A DNA stretch of 64,000 nt, taken from contig NC_067207.1 of NCBI RefSeq assembly GCF_026262505.1, forward strand, positions 26,752,082 to 26,816,081, read 5' to 3'. Each line of letters opens with the position of its first letter. The first letter of the stretch is position 1. Origin of the DNA: Trichomonas vaginalis G3. Its lineage: Eukaryota > Parabasalia > Trichomonadida > Trichomonadidae. Below the pieces are notes generated by a model. The model made no database searches. It was not told the DNA's origin and worked only from the letters and a program-made list of their open reading frames with translations. Positions 27,216 through 38,574 of this stretch are shown one piece after another. Both the position numbers and the translations under genes were made by a program.

Positions 27216-29350
27216 TTTATTTCATTATGTATGGGCTGAGTGTAAATGTCTTACAATTTTGAAAATTTTTTAAATCTTGATTTATTCAAAAACATAAGAA
27301 TAAAAACCGTAAGAATCATACATTTTTTACTTCATATGTTAAAAAAAAATGATACAAAATCGCTCGATATTGCATGAATTCTTACGTTTACAAAAAAAGT
27401 CACTAAACCCATCATATCCTACTACTTGTAAATTCGGAAGAATGATTTCTGTCATTGACTTTGATTTCTGATTAATTCCGTTCTTATTAAATGTATTATC
27501 TGATTTAAGGATACCCTTACATTGCGTAGTTAGAAAGAGAATATGATATTGTCATGATTGCTAAAGTTTTAGGCTCCAGAAATGAATATACATCAAACTG
27601 AAACAATTGATAAATTGAATGAACTTTTGAGAGGTTCTCAAATAAAAAAAATTATCTAATTTTTTACAATATTACTATTATTTTATCCACATATGTATAT
27701 ATAGTAATTTGAGAAAACTTTTAGGAAAAAATAAGTTTAATAAAAATCTGAATTTTACTTGTTGTGGGATTGTTATTAATTGACACTCCAGACGTATTAC
27801 TAATAGTTATGCGTATGCAATTAAAGTATTTCTGATGGACAAAATGTGAGATTTATATCAGATAATTCATTTCTACTATTAAGTTATTCATTTATGAGTT
27901 TGCACTTATTCGCACTAAATAAATAACTATTAAAAATTGTTTTAATTAATTGACACCATATAATAGAGTGAATTTTGTTTGATCAAACAACAATAGATGA
28001 TAGATATAAAGCCAAAAACTTGCTATTAATATGCTCTACTTGCTATTTCAATGTAAGTATGATATTTTCTAAATGTTTCGTTCAGATAACTTAGATATAT
28101 TAGTCAAAATTTGAAATTTTAATAGCACATATATTAAAAATAATTATTATTCATAAAGATTAATGAAATAGTAAAAAAATCAATCAAATTATAAAAATAC
28201 AACATTTAGAAGAATTCTTATTATCCTTCAAAAAGTCAGTATTTCTGCTGTAATTTTCTACAACATTGTAGTTATTGCACTTTGTCTATGGATTTGTATA
28301 TATGTTATATATAAATTATATATCTAAACTGCCCATAAGTGCAATTTTTATATAAATTGTTTATTTCTTTAACAATTTCATATGAAATATGCTTTTTTAA
28401 GCGTATCAAAGCTGTGTTCTTAATGTGCATGGATATATCAAGAAAAATGTCGAAAAAAAAATGTGAATTCAAAAATTCACTGAATTTTCACCGTTTTTTG
28501 AATTTTGCTACAGCACTAATATTAAATAATACTAAAATCTTCTGTCTTTGTAAAAGAATAAATTCTGACAAAAAGTGCTCGTTTAAATTTAATGATCATC
28601 TGTATGACTAAGTGGTAAAAAGTGTTTATGACCAAAAAAGGGTTACATGCTTAGTCTATTTTTCTGACAGGATACTCTAGATTTACATGATCTCTATTTC
28701 ATATTTCCGTTTTTAGATTCTTCGACAGATTTTATGATAGAAAACCAAGATTAACAAATTTCCGGCATGTTAATGAAGAAATCTGCAGCTACCCTCAATA
28801 TTATTTCAATAATCAGTATCGTTTCTCTTACAATTTATTTTTTCTCAATAATTTAACAAGAAATAACAATACACACTTGGTTTTACGTATAAAAGCTAAG
28901 TGTCGAACTTAATCAACTTTACTTACTTAGCAAATGAATATTTTTGTGGTTGCGAGTTCTGAATGCTGAAGTTTTAGATTTCTCTATAAATGATATCATT
29001 GCACTTACAATGTTGTTCCAGCCTATCGCATAAATCATAGAAAATCCAAAAAAAAATAATATAAAGAAAATTCATGTCATGAAGTTCAAAAAATACCGTG
29101 TAACATTAAAATTTGTTATGCATAATACATTTTAGCTATTATTGATTTTTTTTAATTTTCGAGAAATTGAATGGTGAGTCCGATAGAGAAATTTTTAAAA
29201 ATCCTAGTGCCTCATAGAAGTAATTTCCCTCTCCCATACTTCCAAATGTATGCATATGACATAAACTTTTATGCATTACACAAGTGGCCAATAATATCTA
29301 TAGAGTAAAAAATTAGAAATTTAATTTTTTATATGATAGTTATATTTCAG
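27216..29350. other. host intergenic, very AT-rich
   Basis: No gene that I can support. An open frame at 28,339-28,611 is low-complexity and cysteine/phenylalanine-rich, without a family, and is probably chance. The region looks like ordinary host spacer or long-decayed sequence beyond the E2 end. Confidence 0.6.
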
Positions 29351-29351
29351 A

Positions 29352-29588
29352 TTTGCGAGCGTAACTTTTTTCTCCATGGCATACTTGTTTTAAGAGCAAA
29401 TGATCAAAATCGTCCTTCAATTATTGAAGGAGCTGATATCTTTTGAAAATTGAATTGAAAGGGTATTCAATTTTCAAATTTCCTCTCAATTTTGGAAACA
29501 TATCAACTCTATGAATTAACAATTATGTGCCTTCACAGTTTATCAGTCATATAAGGTGCTTATAAAGAAAAAAGTTACGCTCGCAAAA
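29352..29588. mobile_element. MITE-like inverted-repeat element, about 237 bp
   Basis: Perfect 20-bp inverted ends: TTTGCGAGCGTAACTTTTTT at 29,352-29,371 and its reverse complement at 29,568-29,587. The interior is 196 bp with no ORF and a small TTCAATTATTGAA hairpin. It overlaps the 3' end of the Pmp-like fragment. A target duplication is not clear, so the family is open. Confidence 0.65.
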
Positions 29589-29589
29589 T

Positions 29590-30589
29590 ATGTTTTTATA
29601 TAGATTTCACATAAAATAATTATGTAATTTCTAAAAAGAATATTTTTGTTCTTGAATATTAAAGTGTATTGTAGTTTAAAAAGTTTTAAATATGTTGCTA
29701 AAATTTCAGGTTTATAGCTCATGTCTAGCATGACTTCTTCGTATGCGCAAAAAATCTGACACGTAAGGGTATCCTTAAAATGGCATTCATTTGTAGTACC
29801 ATCTCCAAACCAAAATAAATTAGAAGCTGTGTTTCCTCTGAAGAAACTATGATTTACTGAAAGTGTAGCAAAATATGGCAAAAATATTCCACCATTTTCT
29901 AGAACTTTGTTATCAATAAAATTACAAAAATAGATATTGTGCATATTACTGATTAACTGAAAACAACATTGTCTATCTGACGAAATATTCTCAAAATTAC
30001 TAAAATTTGTTGTAGAAAGAGAAAATGGTGTTGAACACTGATACGCAGCAATCGTTTGTAGTTTTGAATCAGAGATATTTATTGATGAAAATAGAATAGA
30101 TCCATAATAATTAGATAAAACTGACATATATCCTGTATTTTGAGTGAATGATGATTCAATAGCAAAATTCTTATGGTTATCATCATTTGTCACTTCAATA
30201 AATGAATGAGATCCTTTCAAGCTTGATACTGTTGTCTTCGATTCATAACTACAGACTTTGTATTGAACAAATGATCCTGATGATGAAAGAAATATGGATC
30301 CTCCACTCATATTACATGAACATTTAAAAAATGAAGAAGTTGAAACAAGAACTTTTGTATCATCATTTGGTTTAGAAATTCGAATAACACCATCTGGACT
30401 AAAATTTTCGAAAAGAACGTAATCAACATAAACAGTTTTATTTTCAGTGACATTTCTACTTGTATTAACAAACGTGTCAATAGATGCAGGACCATAGAAC
30501 CTATTCCAGATATCGTTTGGAGGCACTGAGAAATGAAAATATTCTTTTCTTCCTCTATATCCGAGATTTTCTTTTTCTTCTTCAAACAA
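29590..30589 (-). pseudogene. Pmp-like (polymorphic membrane protein-type) surface protein fragment
   Basis: A host gene fragment with the beta-helix repeat style of T. vaginalis Pmp-like proteins: ASIDTFVNTSRNVTENKTV, then FFKCSCNMSGGSIFLSSSG, FTQNTGYMSVLSNYYGSILF and HSFFRGNTASNLFWFGD. The upstream end has no ATG or signal peptide (it starts within a lysine/glutamate run). The downstream end runs into the MITE-like element and loses similarity after about residue 285. So it is truncated at both ends and probably not a working surface protein. It is the inverted partner of 34,688-35,709. Confidence 0.75.
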
Positions 30590-31050
30590 GTATGATTTTC
30601 AATAGTTTACAAGTTTGGTGAATTTTTGAATATAACAAGGCAAACTTTGAAACAAAAGTTGTCCTGTATGATGCATTGGATCAAGCCTGAAAGTTTGGTT
30701 TCCAACAATTCATTCTTGTGAGTTGAAACATCCATTCAAAGACCCAAAAAATACGTTTTTTTTGTTGTTGAAATTGGGCTTAGTACACCTTCTCAATTTG
30801 AACCATTGCCTAGACAAATGGAAGTAAAACTTGTAGGGATGATTTATGGTACTATGCAGGCCATATCTGCTCTCAAACTTTCCCAAGTTACATTCAAAAT
30901 TACATCTAGTAACGAGTGATTTTTGTAAAATTGGATTATTTTTCTGACGTTATCTCATAATGGTAAAATAATTGAACTTCTCAAGATTCTTCTTCATGAA
31001 TAAGATCTAAATTGAATCCAGTATATGTATATATATATAAATCATAGACT
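30590..31050. other. host spacer
   Basis: Between the Pmp-like fragment and the ankyrin fragment. AT-rich, with a short TATATATATATA run near 31,030. I see no gene. Confidence 0.5.
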
Positions 31051-32304
31051 TCATTTTTTGGGAATTACTGATGAATTTTGTAATTGATATTTTTCTCCTA
31101 TTTTATAAACATACCTTCCATAATTATCCTTGATATTAATATCTGCTCCATGTGATATAAGAAGACGGATACAATCTTGATTATATTTCATTTTAGCTAA
31201 ATGGAGGGGTGTACATCCAGAATTGTTTTTGGCATTGATATCAATTCCCAAAGAAATAAGAAATTCAGCAGCATCTATATTATTATTCCAAACAGAGACA
31301 TGTAATGCAGTACTACCTTCTCTATTTCTTGCATGAATATCGCCACCATGCTCAAGAAGGTATTTTGCTACTTCTCTATTATTTTTTCCTGATGCAATAA
31401 ACAGGGGAGTTGATGATTTTTTATATTTACAAATGCTCCATGATCAAGAAGAAATTGTGTTATCGAGAGAAAATTATATTCTGATGCTATGTGAAGAGCC
31501 GAATTCCCAGATCTATTTAATGCATTTATATTTGCAAAATGTGAAAGTAAATATTCACATAAAATAGGAAGATTTAAACTTGACGAATATGTGAAGCATT
31601 CGTCAACATCTTGAGTTCGATCTAAATAAACCAAAAAGGCTTTAAGATTATAGTATTCACAACATGAATTTAAGTCAATTTCAATTTTGTATTCATTCAC
31701 TAAAAAACAAACAAAATCAATATTATGCGATATTATTGCATATTTCATGCAACTATAATCCGGTTTCTGATCTTTCAAACATTCATTGATAATGTATGGA
31801 TTCTTCCCTAAAAATGAAAGTTGAAGACATTCTTTAGTGATTTTTGAATTGAATTTAGTTCGTAAAAATTTAAAACAATTAACTGAGCCGTGATAACAGC
31901 ATAATTCAAGAAATGTATATCCGAATCTTGAAGGTGGATAGAAATCACTTTTGAGTTTTCGATGTTCAGAGAATCCTTCTCGTTCTGTGAATGAAATAAA
32001 TAGTTTTATATCATCTTTCATGATTGAATTATAAATAGTATTTTCATAATGAACATCTAATGAATAATTTAATTTTTAATTTGATTATCAAATCATTTTG
32101 AATGGTTAAATGATCATCGAATGTGTATAAAATAACACCACATTTGTCATATGATTCCTTTAAGGTAGTCACTGTAGACAACTTTTTCAATGAACTGAAA
32201 ACTTTGTTGAAGTAATCAAATTTATCATAAAAATAAAGAGGAGAAAAAAACTGTTTAATTAATTGAATAATCAGATGAATTCTTTTCAGAATGATGTTCC
32301 TCAT
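31051..32304 (-). pseudogene. DUF3447/ankyrin-repeat protein, degraded
   Basis: A host gene of the large T. vaginalis ankyrin family. From the 5' side: an N-terminal helical region (32,304 down to 32,044) including LITTIN-like text, then at 32,021-31,368 the DUF3447 core (GYTFLELCCYHGSVNCFKFL, YAIISHNIDFVCFLVNEYKI) and ankyrin repeats (NRSGNSALHIASEYNFLSIT). Further ankyrin repeats follow at 31,251-31,051 (NNSGCTPLHLAKMKYNQDCI). The frame is interrupted near 32,030 and again at about 31,370 and 31,255. The first 150-200 residues usual for the family are missing, because the upstream gene ends at 32,255 within it. Confidence 0.85.
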
Positions 32305-34537
32305 TTTTTACCTGTGAACTGAGTGAATAGCTAGAGCTATTCTCTTCCTTGTCATCTTCTTTGACTTCTTCATCATACTGTTTACTTTTAACTGATTCTT
32401 TGTCACCTTTAACTTCATCTTTGTCACTTTTGACAGAATATTTGTCACTTTTGACTGATTCTTTGTCACTTTTAACGGATTCTTTGTCACTTTCTTTTTG
32501 TTCATTGTCAACTTTTCCTTCACTTGGTTGTTTCTTTCTGTGGACTTTCTTCTTGACGATTGTCTTCTTCTTTCCATCAGGTGAAACAACTTCTTCACTG
32601 GAGACAGCAATGACTTGGTCACCTGCATTGTCACTTCCTTTGATTGTCATTTTAACCCGCTTCTTGACACGGACATATGACTTTCCTGTGTTGCACTCTT
32701 CCTGTGGGATTTTGTCTGGTGATGTGCACATGTGTGGTTCCATTGATTGATCGAAAACTGTTGATGATGGTGAAACTTTTTCTTCATCATTCCTTTCATC
32801 TTCGTAATATGTCTTGAAGTAGACTTGTATTGATGATGCAAATGCCCAGCCAAGTGTTGATGTTGCAAAGCATCTGTCACTTGATTGGTACTTGATAACT
32901 GGTGAAATTGTTGAAATGTTCTTTGTGATCAAATTGTAAAGTTTGTCACATGATTGGACAACAACTGATGACTCTGGTGCAGTGTATGGTGGCGTGTTGT
33001 GGTCAATCTCTCCATTGTTGTTGTTGAAAATAACTGCAAGTTCAAGAATGAAATTTTCTATCGTCTTGTAAAGTTTTGAAAGACGTTTGTCAAATTGTGC
33101 GAAACGAGGGAATTCTGTTTCGTATTTTCCAAGTGTCATTGCTGTCTTGATCAGTGCTGTCATAGCTTTGTTCGTTGGTTTGTCACCGGTAGCCCAGCCA
33201 CGGAGTATTGGACAGAGAAGGTATTTGGTGTAGAATGTAGATAACAAGCGGAAGACTGCACCATATGAGTTAAACTTGATTGTGGCGTATGATTTGATCA
33301 TCGAACAAAGATGTTGGATTTTCGGAGGAATGAACTGGATACTTGCAAGAATGTACTTCAATGATGTAAATAATGTCTTTTCTAATTCATTCGGATCAAT
33401 GTTTTCGAAATCAATGGGTCCTTTTGATTCGAAATACTTTGCGACTTTTCGGATGAAGTTCGCCGCGTATGGAGCTGCGTAGTTTTGGCCGTAGTATGAG
33501 AATAACGATGCAAGAAGTGGATCTTCGTTGCATAAGTAGTCAACTGTAGCTTTCGGCTGCTCGAAGATGGCTGTAAGAATCGCGTTGAGGTTGAGATTGA
33601 CTTTCTGGTTGAATTGTGAGATATTCATGACGTCGGTCATCATGCTGGAGATATCTTCTTGTTTGATCGTTCCTGGAGTGAAGAGAGCACAAATTGCATC
33701 GCTGTTGACAGCACTGAATGCTGAGAGAATGGCTTTGTTCAAGCTGCCGGGGATCTTTTGAAGATCTGGTGTAGTTAAAAATTGAATGAAGTTTGGTTTG
33801 TTTTCTGTGAATGCGGACAGCCAAAGTTCGATTGTGGCTGGGTCTGCTGGTGTAAATGTGAAGATTTCGGTTCCTTTCTCGTTGAAAATTTTAAGATCTG
33901 TTTCACCAACTTTTTCTGCTTTAGCTGCTTTGCCTTTGTTCTTCTCGTCATACAAGCCTTTCTTGCCTTCTTCGCAGATGATTAATTCTGAGTCCGAGTT
34001 CAAAAGAACCCACTGTGGTTTCTTAGATTTGCACCACGTGGCGGCAAGAAGATTTGTAGAGGAACTGAAGTGGCGAGGAGCAATGCAGCTCATGAACCAT
34101 GCCATAATCTTTGTTGGCTGAGTTGATGCTTGAATCATCTTCTGAATTAAGTCAACCATAGGTTTAACTGTTGGAGCAGCTTGTGAAATGGCTGGGGGCC
34201 ATGTGTTGAGAAGCGGGAAGAAAACTTTGGACGGTATTTTCTCAAGGAAGTACTTCTTGAACTCAACAATGATCTTTTGTGGCTTGAAAATAAGTAAATT
34301 GAACTCGGTTTCATCAATTGATTGAACCACTTCTTTGTATGACTCAGAAATAGGTTTTCCATGGAATTCTCCAAGAACTGTGAAGTCTGGTTCTGGTGCT
34401 GGTGAATCTCCAGTTGTGAAAGGTTGATCAAATGAAATCATGGAAATCTTCATGAGTCTCTCGACTTCAGGAGAAAGCTCAACTGGCTTTGGAGGTGGCG
34501 GTGCAGGTTGTTCAGCTGATACAGGCTGTTCCGTCAT
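32255..34537 (-). CDS. PH- and RasGAP-like domain protein
   Basis: 760 residues from ATG 34,537 (MTEQPVSAEQPAPPPPKPVE). Residues about 175-255 look like a PH domain (WVLLNSDSELIICEEGKKGL ... DPATIELWLSAFTE). Residues about 265-500 are helical. LLASLFSYYGQNYAAPYAAN and YGAVFRLLSTFYTKYLLCPI resemble the RasGAP fold, including the 'FLRFhxPAI'-like helix, but no clear arginine finger is seen. Residues about 640-740 are disordered, with degenerate KSDKESV heptads. Likely a cytoplasmic small-GTPase regulator. It overlaps the 5' end of the degraded ankyrin gene by 50 bases on the same strand. Confidence 0.6.
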   Translation of the reverse strand: MTEQPVSAEQPAPPPPKPVELSPEVERLMKISMISFDQPFTTGDSPAPEPDFTVLGEFHGKPISESYKEVVQSIDETEFNLLIFKPQKIIVEFKKYFLEKIPSKVFFPLLNTWPPAISQAAPTVKPMVDLIQKMIQASTQPTKIMAWFMSCIAPRHFSSSTNLLAATWCKSKKPQWVLLNSDSELIICEEGKKGLYDEKNKGKAAKAEKVGETDLKIFNEKGTEIFTFTPADPATIELWLSAFTENKPNFIQFLTTPDLQKIPGSLNKAILSAFSAVNSDAICALFTPGTIKQEDISSMMTDVMNISQFNQKVNLNLNAILTAIFEQPKATVDYLCNEDPLLASLFSYYGQNYAAPYAANFIRKVAKYFESKGPIDFENIDPNELEKTLFTSLKYILASIQFIPPKIQHLCSMIKSYATIKFNSYGAVFRLLSTFYTKYLLCPILRGWATGDKPTNKAMTALIKTAMTLGKYETEFPRFAQFDKRLSKLYKTIENFILELAVIFNNNNGEIDHNTPPYTAPESSVVVQSCDKLYNLITKNISTISPVIKYQSSDRCFATSTLGWAFASSIQVYFKTYYEDERNDEEKVSPSSTVFDQSMEPHMCTSPDKIPQEECNTGKSYVRVKKRVKMTIKGSDNAGDQVIAVSSEEVVSPDGKKKTIVKKKVHRKKQPSEGKVDNEQKESDKESVKSDKESVKSDKYSVKSDKDEVKGDKESVKSKQYDEEVKEDDKEENSSSYSLSSQVKNEEHHSEKNSSDYSIN

Positions 34538-34687
34538 TTTTTAAAAAAATTCAATGTAATCCTTTACAAAAAAACCGCGGCGTTAGAAAATAATCGTTCT
34601 TTACATTCATGCATCCTAAATTTAGAAAATAACATATTTATGAGTAGACAATATATGTGTCCCGGTTTATGATAGCAAAAAACATAT
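34538..34687. other. host spacer
   Basis: A short AT-rich stretch between the PH/RasGAP-like gene and the Pmp-like fragment. No gene seen. Confidence 0.5.
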
Positions 34688-35709
34688 TTGTTTGAAAAAG
34701 AAAAAGAAGAAAATCTCGGGAGTAGTAGAGAGGCCTGCTTCCATTTCTCAGGACCTTCAAATGATATATGGAAGAGATTCTATGATCCTGCATCCATTGA
34801 CACACATGTTACTACAAGTCGAACAGTCACTGAAAACAAACACGTATTTGTTGATTACATTCTTTTCGAAGATTTTAGTCCAAATGGTGTTATTAATATC
34901 TCTAATCCAAATGCAGATACCAAAGTTCTTTGTTCCACTTCTTCTTTTTTTAAATGTTCTTCTTCAGATAGTGGAGGATCCATATATCTTTATGAATCAG
35001 GATCGTTTGTTCAATACAAAGTCTGCAGTTATGAATCTAAGAGCCCATTATCAAATGGAGCAGGATCTCATTCATATATTTGGGTGACAAATGATGATAA
35101 CCACAAGAATTTTGTTATAGAATCATCATTCACTCAAAATACAGGAGAACAATCAGTTTTATATCATTTTTATGGATCTATTCTATTTTCATCAATAAAT
35201 ATCTCTGATTCAAAACTAGATGTAAATGCAGCATTTGTTAGTTGGGAACCATTTTCTCTTTCAACAACAAATTTTAGTAATTTCGATAATCTTTCATCAA
35301 ATAAACAATGTTGTTTTTTCATAGTTCTAAAAAACAAAATTTCTATTTTTGTAATGTTATTGATAACAAACTTTTAGAAAAAACAGGTGGAATTTTCTGT
35401 CTATACGAATATCCTACACTTTCAGTAAATCATAGTTTCTTCAAAGGAAACAAAGCTTCTAATTTATTTTATTTTCGAGAAGGACGTTCAGCTACTGTAA
35501 ATGAATGCCATTTTGAAACAGATAATACATTTCCAACAAATGCAACTTATATTACGAAATCAAAGTCAATGACAGAAATCATTCTTCCTAATTTATATTC
35601 TTCATTTTTATGCGAAATTGAAATTAGAAATAAAAAAGATTCTATTCAAATTCCAAATATTCTTATTTCTAATTTATTTTCTGATGAACCTACAATTCCT
35701 CCAAAATAA
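34688..35709 (+). pseudogene. Pmp-like surface protein fragment, inverted partner
   Basis: The same family and region as 29,590-30,589 (ASIDTHVTTSRTVTENKHVF, FFKCSSSDSGGSIYLYESG, SSFTQNTGEQSVLYHFYGS). The open frame starts at a TTG with no ATG or signal peptide. One frame change near 35,320 separates the first 210 residues from the C-terminal HSFFKGNKASNLFYFRE part. The 5' break falls at the same place as in the partner (a GAAGAAAAAGAA run), so both may derive from one truncated copy. Confidence 0.75.
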
Positions 35710-35846
35710 ACACCCAATCTTATTCTATATGAAGCTAGATTTTTCAGATATAAATGCAAGTATGTATGAATCAGCAATCTAAAATCCAAATTAGCATTAA
35801 ATTTGTGGATTGTAGCATAAAAAACCATAAAAAGACGATAGAAAAT

Positions 35847-35852
35847 TCATTA
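35847..35852 (+). promoter_or_regulatory. initiator (Inr) of the porin-like gene
   Basis: TCATTA lies 12 bases before the ATG. It fits the T. vaginalis initiator consensus TCA(C/T)T(A/T), which sets transcription start close to the start codon in this organism. Confidence 0.55.
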
Positions 35853-35860
35853 CACTTCAA

Positions 35861-37015
35861 ATGGATTTTAGTCGATTTTCTGAGATTGCTGAGCGTGATC
35901 TTTCAATTAAGTGTCCAAGAACACTTGGTGTTACATTTGCTCAGATTGGATCTACTGTTTCTATTGTTACAAACACTCAACTTCGAAAATTCGGTTTCAG
36001 TTCTTTAATTAAAACACCAATTGGCGTTATTGACTGCAAAGTACCACAAGGGAAGAACGAATTTAACTTAAAGATATTTGATTCAACAGATTTCAACCAA
36101 TATTCGTTTTATATTTCACCCTTGTTAGCAGAAGACTATTCATTTAGTGTAGCACGCAAATTAGGACCAGTAAAAGCCTCTGTTAACTTTGATTCTAAGA
36201 CAAAACAAACAAACGGAATTATTGGAATCGAAAATACATCAAATGGTGCAACATTTCTTGTCCAAGGACACTATGACACGATATTTGATAGAAAGAAGCT
36301 CTCACCACGCATGTTTGATGAGTTTCTCTTTAAAGTACATCATAACGATGAATATGGATTTGCATTTCGCTATCAAAACATACAAGAACTTCTAGAATAC
36401 TCAGGTATATACTCATTCGGAAATATTTCTCTTGGAATCGTTACAGCGCACCAATTAAAACCTTCAAGGAAATCTATTAAGTTTAACGGCTATCCAACAA
36501 ATCTACGATTCCTCACAATGGGAGATTTCAAAGCTGCGAACATGAAATTTGCTGTTTTATCAGACGTTTTTCCAAATCTTTCGTTTTCAATTCGTGGTGA
36601 GAAAGAATTACCAAATCCAGTTGTTTCTACGAGATTGTCATTCCTTGCAGACTTCACACAGCAAGAAGATGGTGAATTCGGCGTAAATCTTGCTGGATGT
36701 GCAAATCTCAAGTCAGAAAGGTGGGGAAATCTTGCTTTTAAAGCTGATACAACAGGATCTATCGTTTGCTGTGCTGATCCTTCTATTTTTGAAAATACTT
36801 TGTTAGGCCACGCTTCAATTTCGTTTGTTCCTAATAGAAAAGGACTTTATCAGACTTCTTACTCATTCAATATTACATGCTTCAGCGGACTTGACCATAA
36901 AGCTGGCTCTTTCTTCGATACAGTTTCAGATTACTTTTCTGTCATTAAATCTCACTTCCAAGTTCAACCACAGCAGCCACAGAAATTCAGTTTCTTCAGA
37001 AAATCTCATTTGTAA
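35861..37015 (+). CDS. mitochondrial-type porin (VDAC/Tom40 family), likely hydrogenosomal outer membrane
   Basis: 384 residues from ATG 35,861 (MDFSRFSEIAERDLSIKCPR). The chain is a run of amphipathic beta strands of 8-12 residues (SVARKLGPVKASVNFD, TNGIIGIENTSNGATFLVQG, YGFAFRYQN, NISLGIVTAHQLKP, and so on). There is no signal peptide or transmembrane helix. A short N-terminal helical segment and about 19 strands fit the VDAC/Tom40 beta-barrel superfamily. In a trichomonad this would sit in the hydrogenosome outer membrane, as Tom40 or a HMP35/36-type channel. Which of these cannot be decided by eye. The Inr at 35,847 supports the start. Confidence 0.6.
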   Translation: MDFSRFSEIAERDLSIKCPRTLGVTFAQIGSTVSIVTNTQLRKFGFSSLIKTPIGVIDCKVPQGKNEFNLKIFDSTDFNQYSFYISPLLAEDYSFSVARKLGPVKASVNFDSKTKQTNGIIGIENTSNGATFLVQGHYDTIFDRKKLSPRMFDEFLFKVHHNDEYGFAFRYQNIQELLEYSGIYSFGNISLGIVTAHQLKPSRKSIKFNGYPTNLRFLTMGDFKAANMKFAVLSDVFPNLSFSIRGEKELPNPVVSTRLSFLADFTQQEDGEFGVNLAGCANLKSERWGNLAFKADTTGSIVCCADPSIFENTLLGHASISFVPNRKGLYQTSYSFNITCFSGLDHKAGSFFDTVSDYFSVIKSHFQVQPQQPQKFSFFRKSHL

Positions 37016-37245
37016 TCTTTTTTGGACTTTTTTTTGCAAATTTGAATATAATTTTAGAATAAAGAATATTTTTTATGTTTTGGTTTAAAATAAACTCTCT
37101 TTAATGTATGCATATTAATTCATTTCCCTAAAACCAAGATTGCGCTTTGAAGATATCCGAAACAATAAAAATACTTTTTAAAAATTGAAACTGTTTTTAA
37201 AACTTAACATATTCCTTTATTTAACAACAAATGAAACATAATTTC
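37016..37245. other. convergent gene-end spacer
   Basis: A short AT-rich spacer between the porin-like gene and the glycosyltransferase. It contains TAAA-type polyadenylation signals. Nothing else. Confidence 0.4.
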
Positions 37246-38574
37246 TTAATATAATACCTTCCTAACAAATTGAACATTATTAGATCTAACAAACAAGTCT
37301 CTAAAGGGACGAAATACTTCCTCAGCATCAAATAGCTTTTTACTTCTCTTAGATACATCTTTCGGCCATGCTCCTTTATAAACTGCATCTAAGAAATCAG
37401 GAAGCGTTTGTTTGTATAAATCAATATCGAATTCTGTTGGTACATCCATATGCCATCTAAATCCAGGACTTGCAACATTGATTAGCCATAAATGTAAAGT
37501 ATATGCACCAACAAAAACGTTTCTGTCGCATAAATTATTGCCAAGGATGTAAACTCCACAATCTTTGTGCAAATAAATGCAGTTAAATACACAAGATCCT
37601 GAGTTTATAAAGAAAATTTTTGTTGCTGCAATAACTTTAGAAACATATGACAAATTAGTGATAGTTTTGTAATCGTATTCAATCCATTTATATTGTGGAT
37701 ACTGTGCACGTGTCCATTCTAAAATCTGAGGCATATTAGAGACATGTCCCCATAATCCTTTTGGTTTATTATAAATTGTGTGCTGTGTAGGGACAATTTT
37801 TTCGAGATCGTACTTTTCGTATATAATATCGTGAAAGTGGCCCCAAGAAACATGTAATGAGTTAATTCCGAAATCTGAAACGGCCATGTACATATCATTT
37901 GCGTAAATCCATTCATCAGTAAGCTCATGTACTCTGGATCCGTTAAATCCTATAAATTCGAAGTATTTGCTTGCAATATCACTTCTAAATTTTACAAAAA
38001 TTTCTGCATTTAAGGCAATTTCTGATGGTATGACTAATATACCGCAAAGCATATCCTGTATGAAATGACCATATTCTAAATGATAAGAGAATCCTACAAC
38101 AACTTTATCGTAGCAATTAAAGGAATGAGGCTTCGGAGGTATTTGAGGAACATCTATGTAGTGTCTTGCTGGATAAAATAGCTTACCTTGTACGACAACT
38201 CCTTTCGTTGCAATGTTTGCGCCTTTACAATGATAATATCTAACGTGTTGAACAATCACTCCATTAAAACTAAACTTATGTCCTTCGTTAGATGTTGTGT
38301 GTGATACATATATTCTATTATCTAGTCCTGGATGGAAATTTGCTGTAAAATTTTCGATGAATTCTGTATTTGGAATCTCCATTACATCATAATCATGCGG
38401 GTTATCTATATCATATACGAATGGGCCTAGAAATCTTGGCGGATACTTGTATATTTTAAGTAATAAACTTGAAATTCCGAGAATATAAACAAAATATGTG
38501 GAAGATAAAAGTCTCTTATATGCTAAATGCCCAATTCGAAGGCTACTACCAATCCTCGAATGCGCATTAAACAT
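37246..38574 (-). CDS. GT61-like (DUF563) glycosyltransferase, type II membrane protein
   Basis: 442 residues from ATG 38,574. A single hydrophobic anchor lies near residues 22-42 (LLSSTYFVYILGISSLLLKI), giving Golgi type II topology. The catalytic region shows the DUF563 pattern: YHLEYGHFIQDMLCGILVIP (early His motif), then the central NSLHVSWGHF and the late VIAATKIFFINSGSCVFNCI and DCGVYILGNN. Family members transfer sugars such as xylose or GlcNAc; the substrate here is unknown. TCACA at about 38,587-38,591 on the minus strand is a fitting initiator 14 bases before the ATG. The length is usual. Confidence 0.75.
   Translation of the reverse strand: MFNAHSRIGSSLRIGHLAYKRLLSSTYFVYILGISSLLLKIYKYPPRFLGPFVYDIDNPHDYDVMEIPNTEFIENFTANFHPGLDNRIYVSHTTSNEGHKFSFNGVIVQHVRYYHCKGANIATKGVVVQGKLFYPARHYIDVPQIPPKPHSFNCYDKVVVGFSYHLEYGHFIQDMLCGILVIPSEIALNAEIFVKFRSDIASKYFEFIGFNGSRVHELTDEWIYANDMYMAVSDFGINSLHVSWGHFHDIIYEKYDLEKIVPTQHTIYNKPKGLWGHVSNMPQILEWTRAQYPQYKWIEYDYKTITNLSYVSKVIAATKIFFINSGSCVFNCIYLHKDCGVYILGNNLCDRNVFVGAYTLHLWLINVASPGFRWHMDVPTEFDIDLYKQTLPDFLDAVYKGAWPKDVSKRSKKLFDAEEVFRPFRDLFVRSNNVQFVRKVLY

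Noticed and set aside
28339-28611. 90-codon frame in host spacer
   Set aside because: Low complexity, no initiator, no family, AT-rich context; probably chance.
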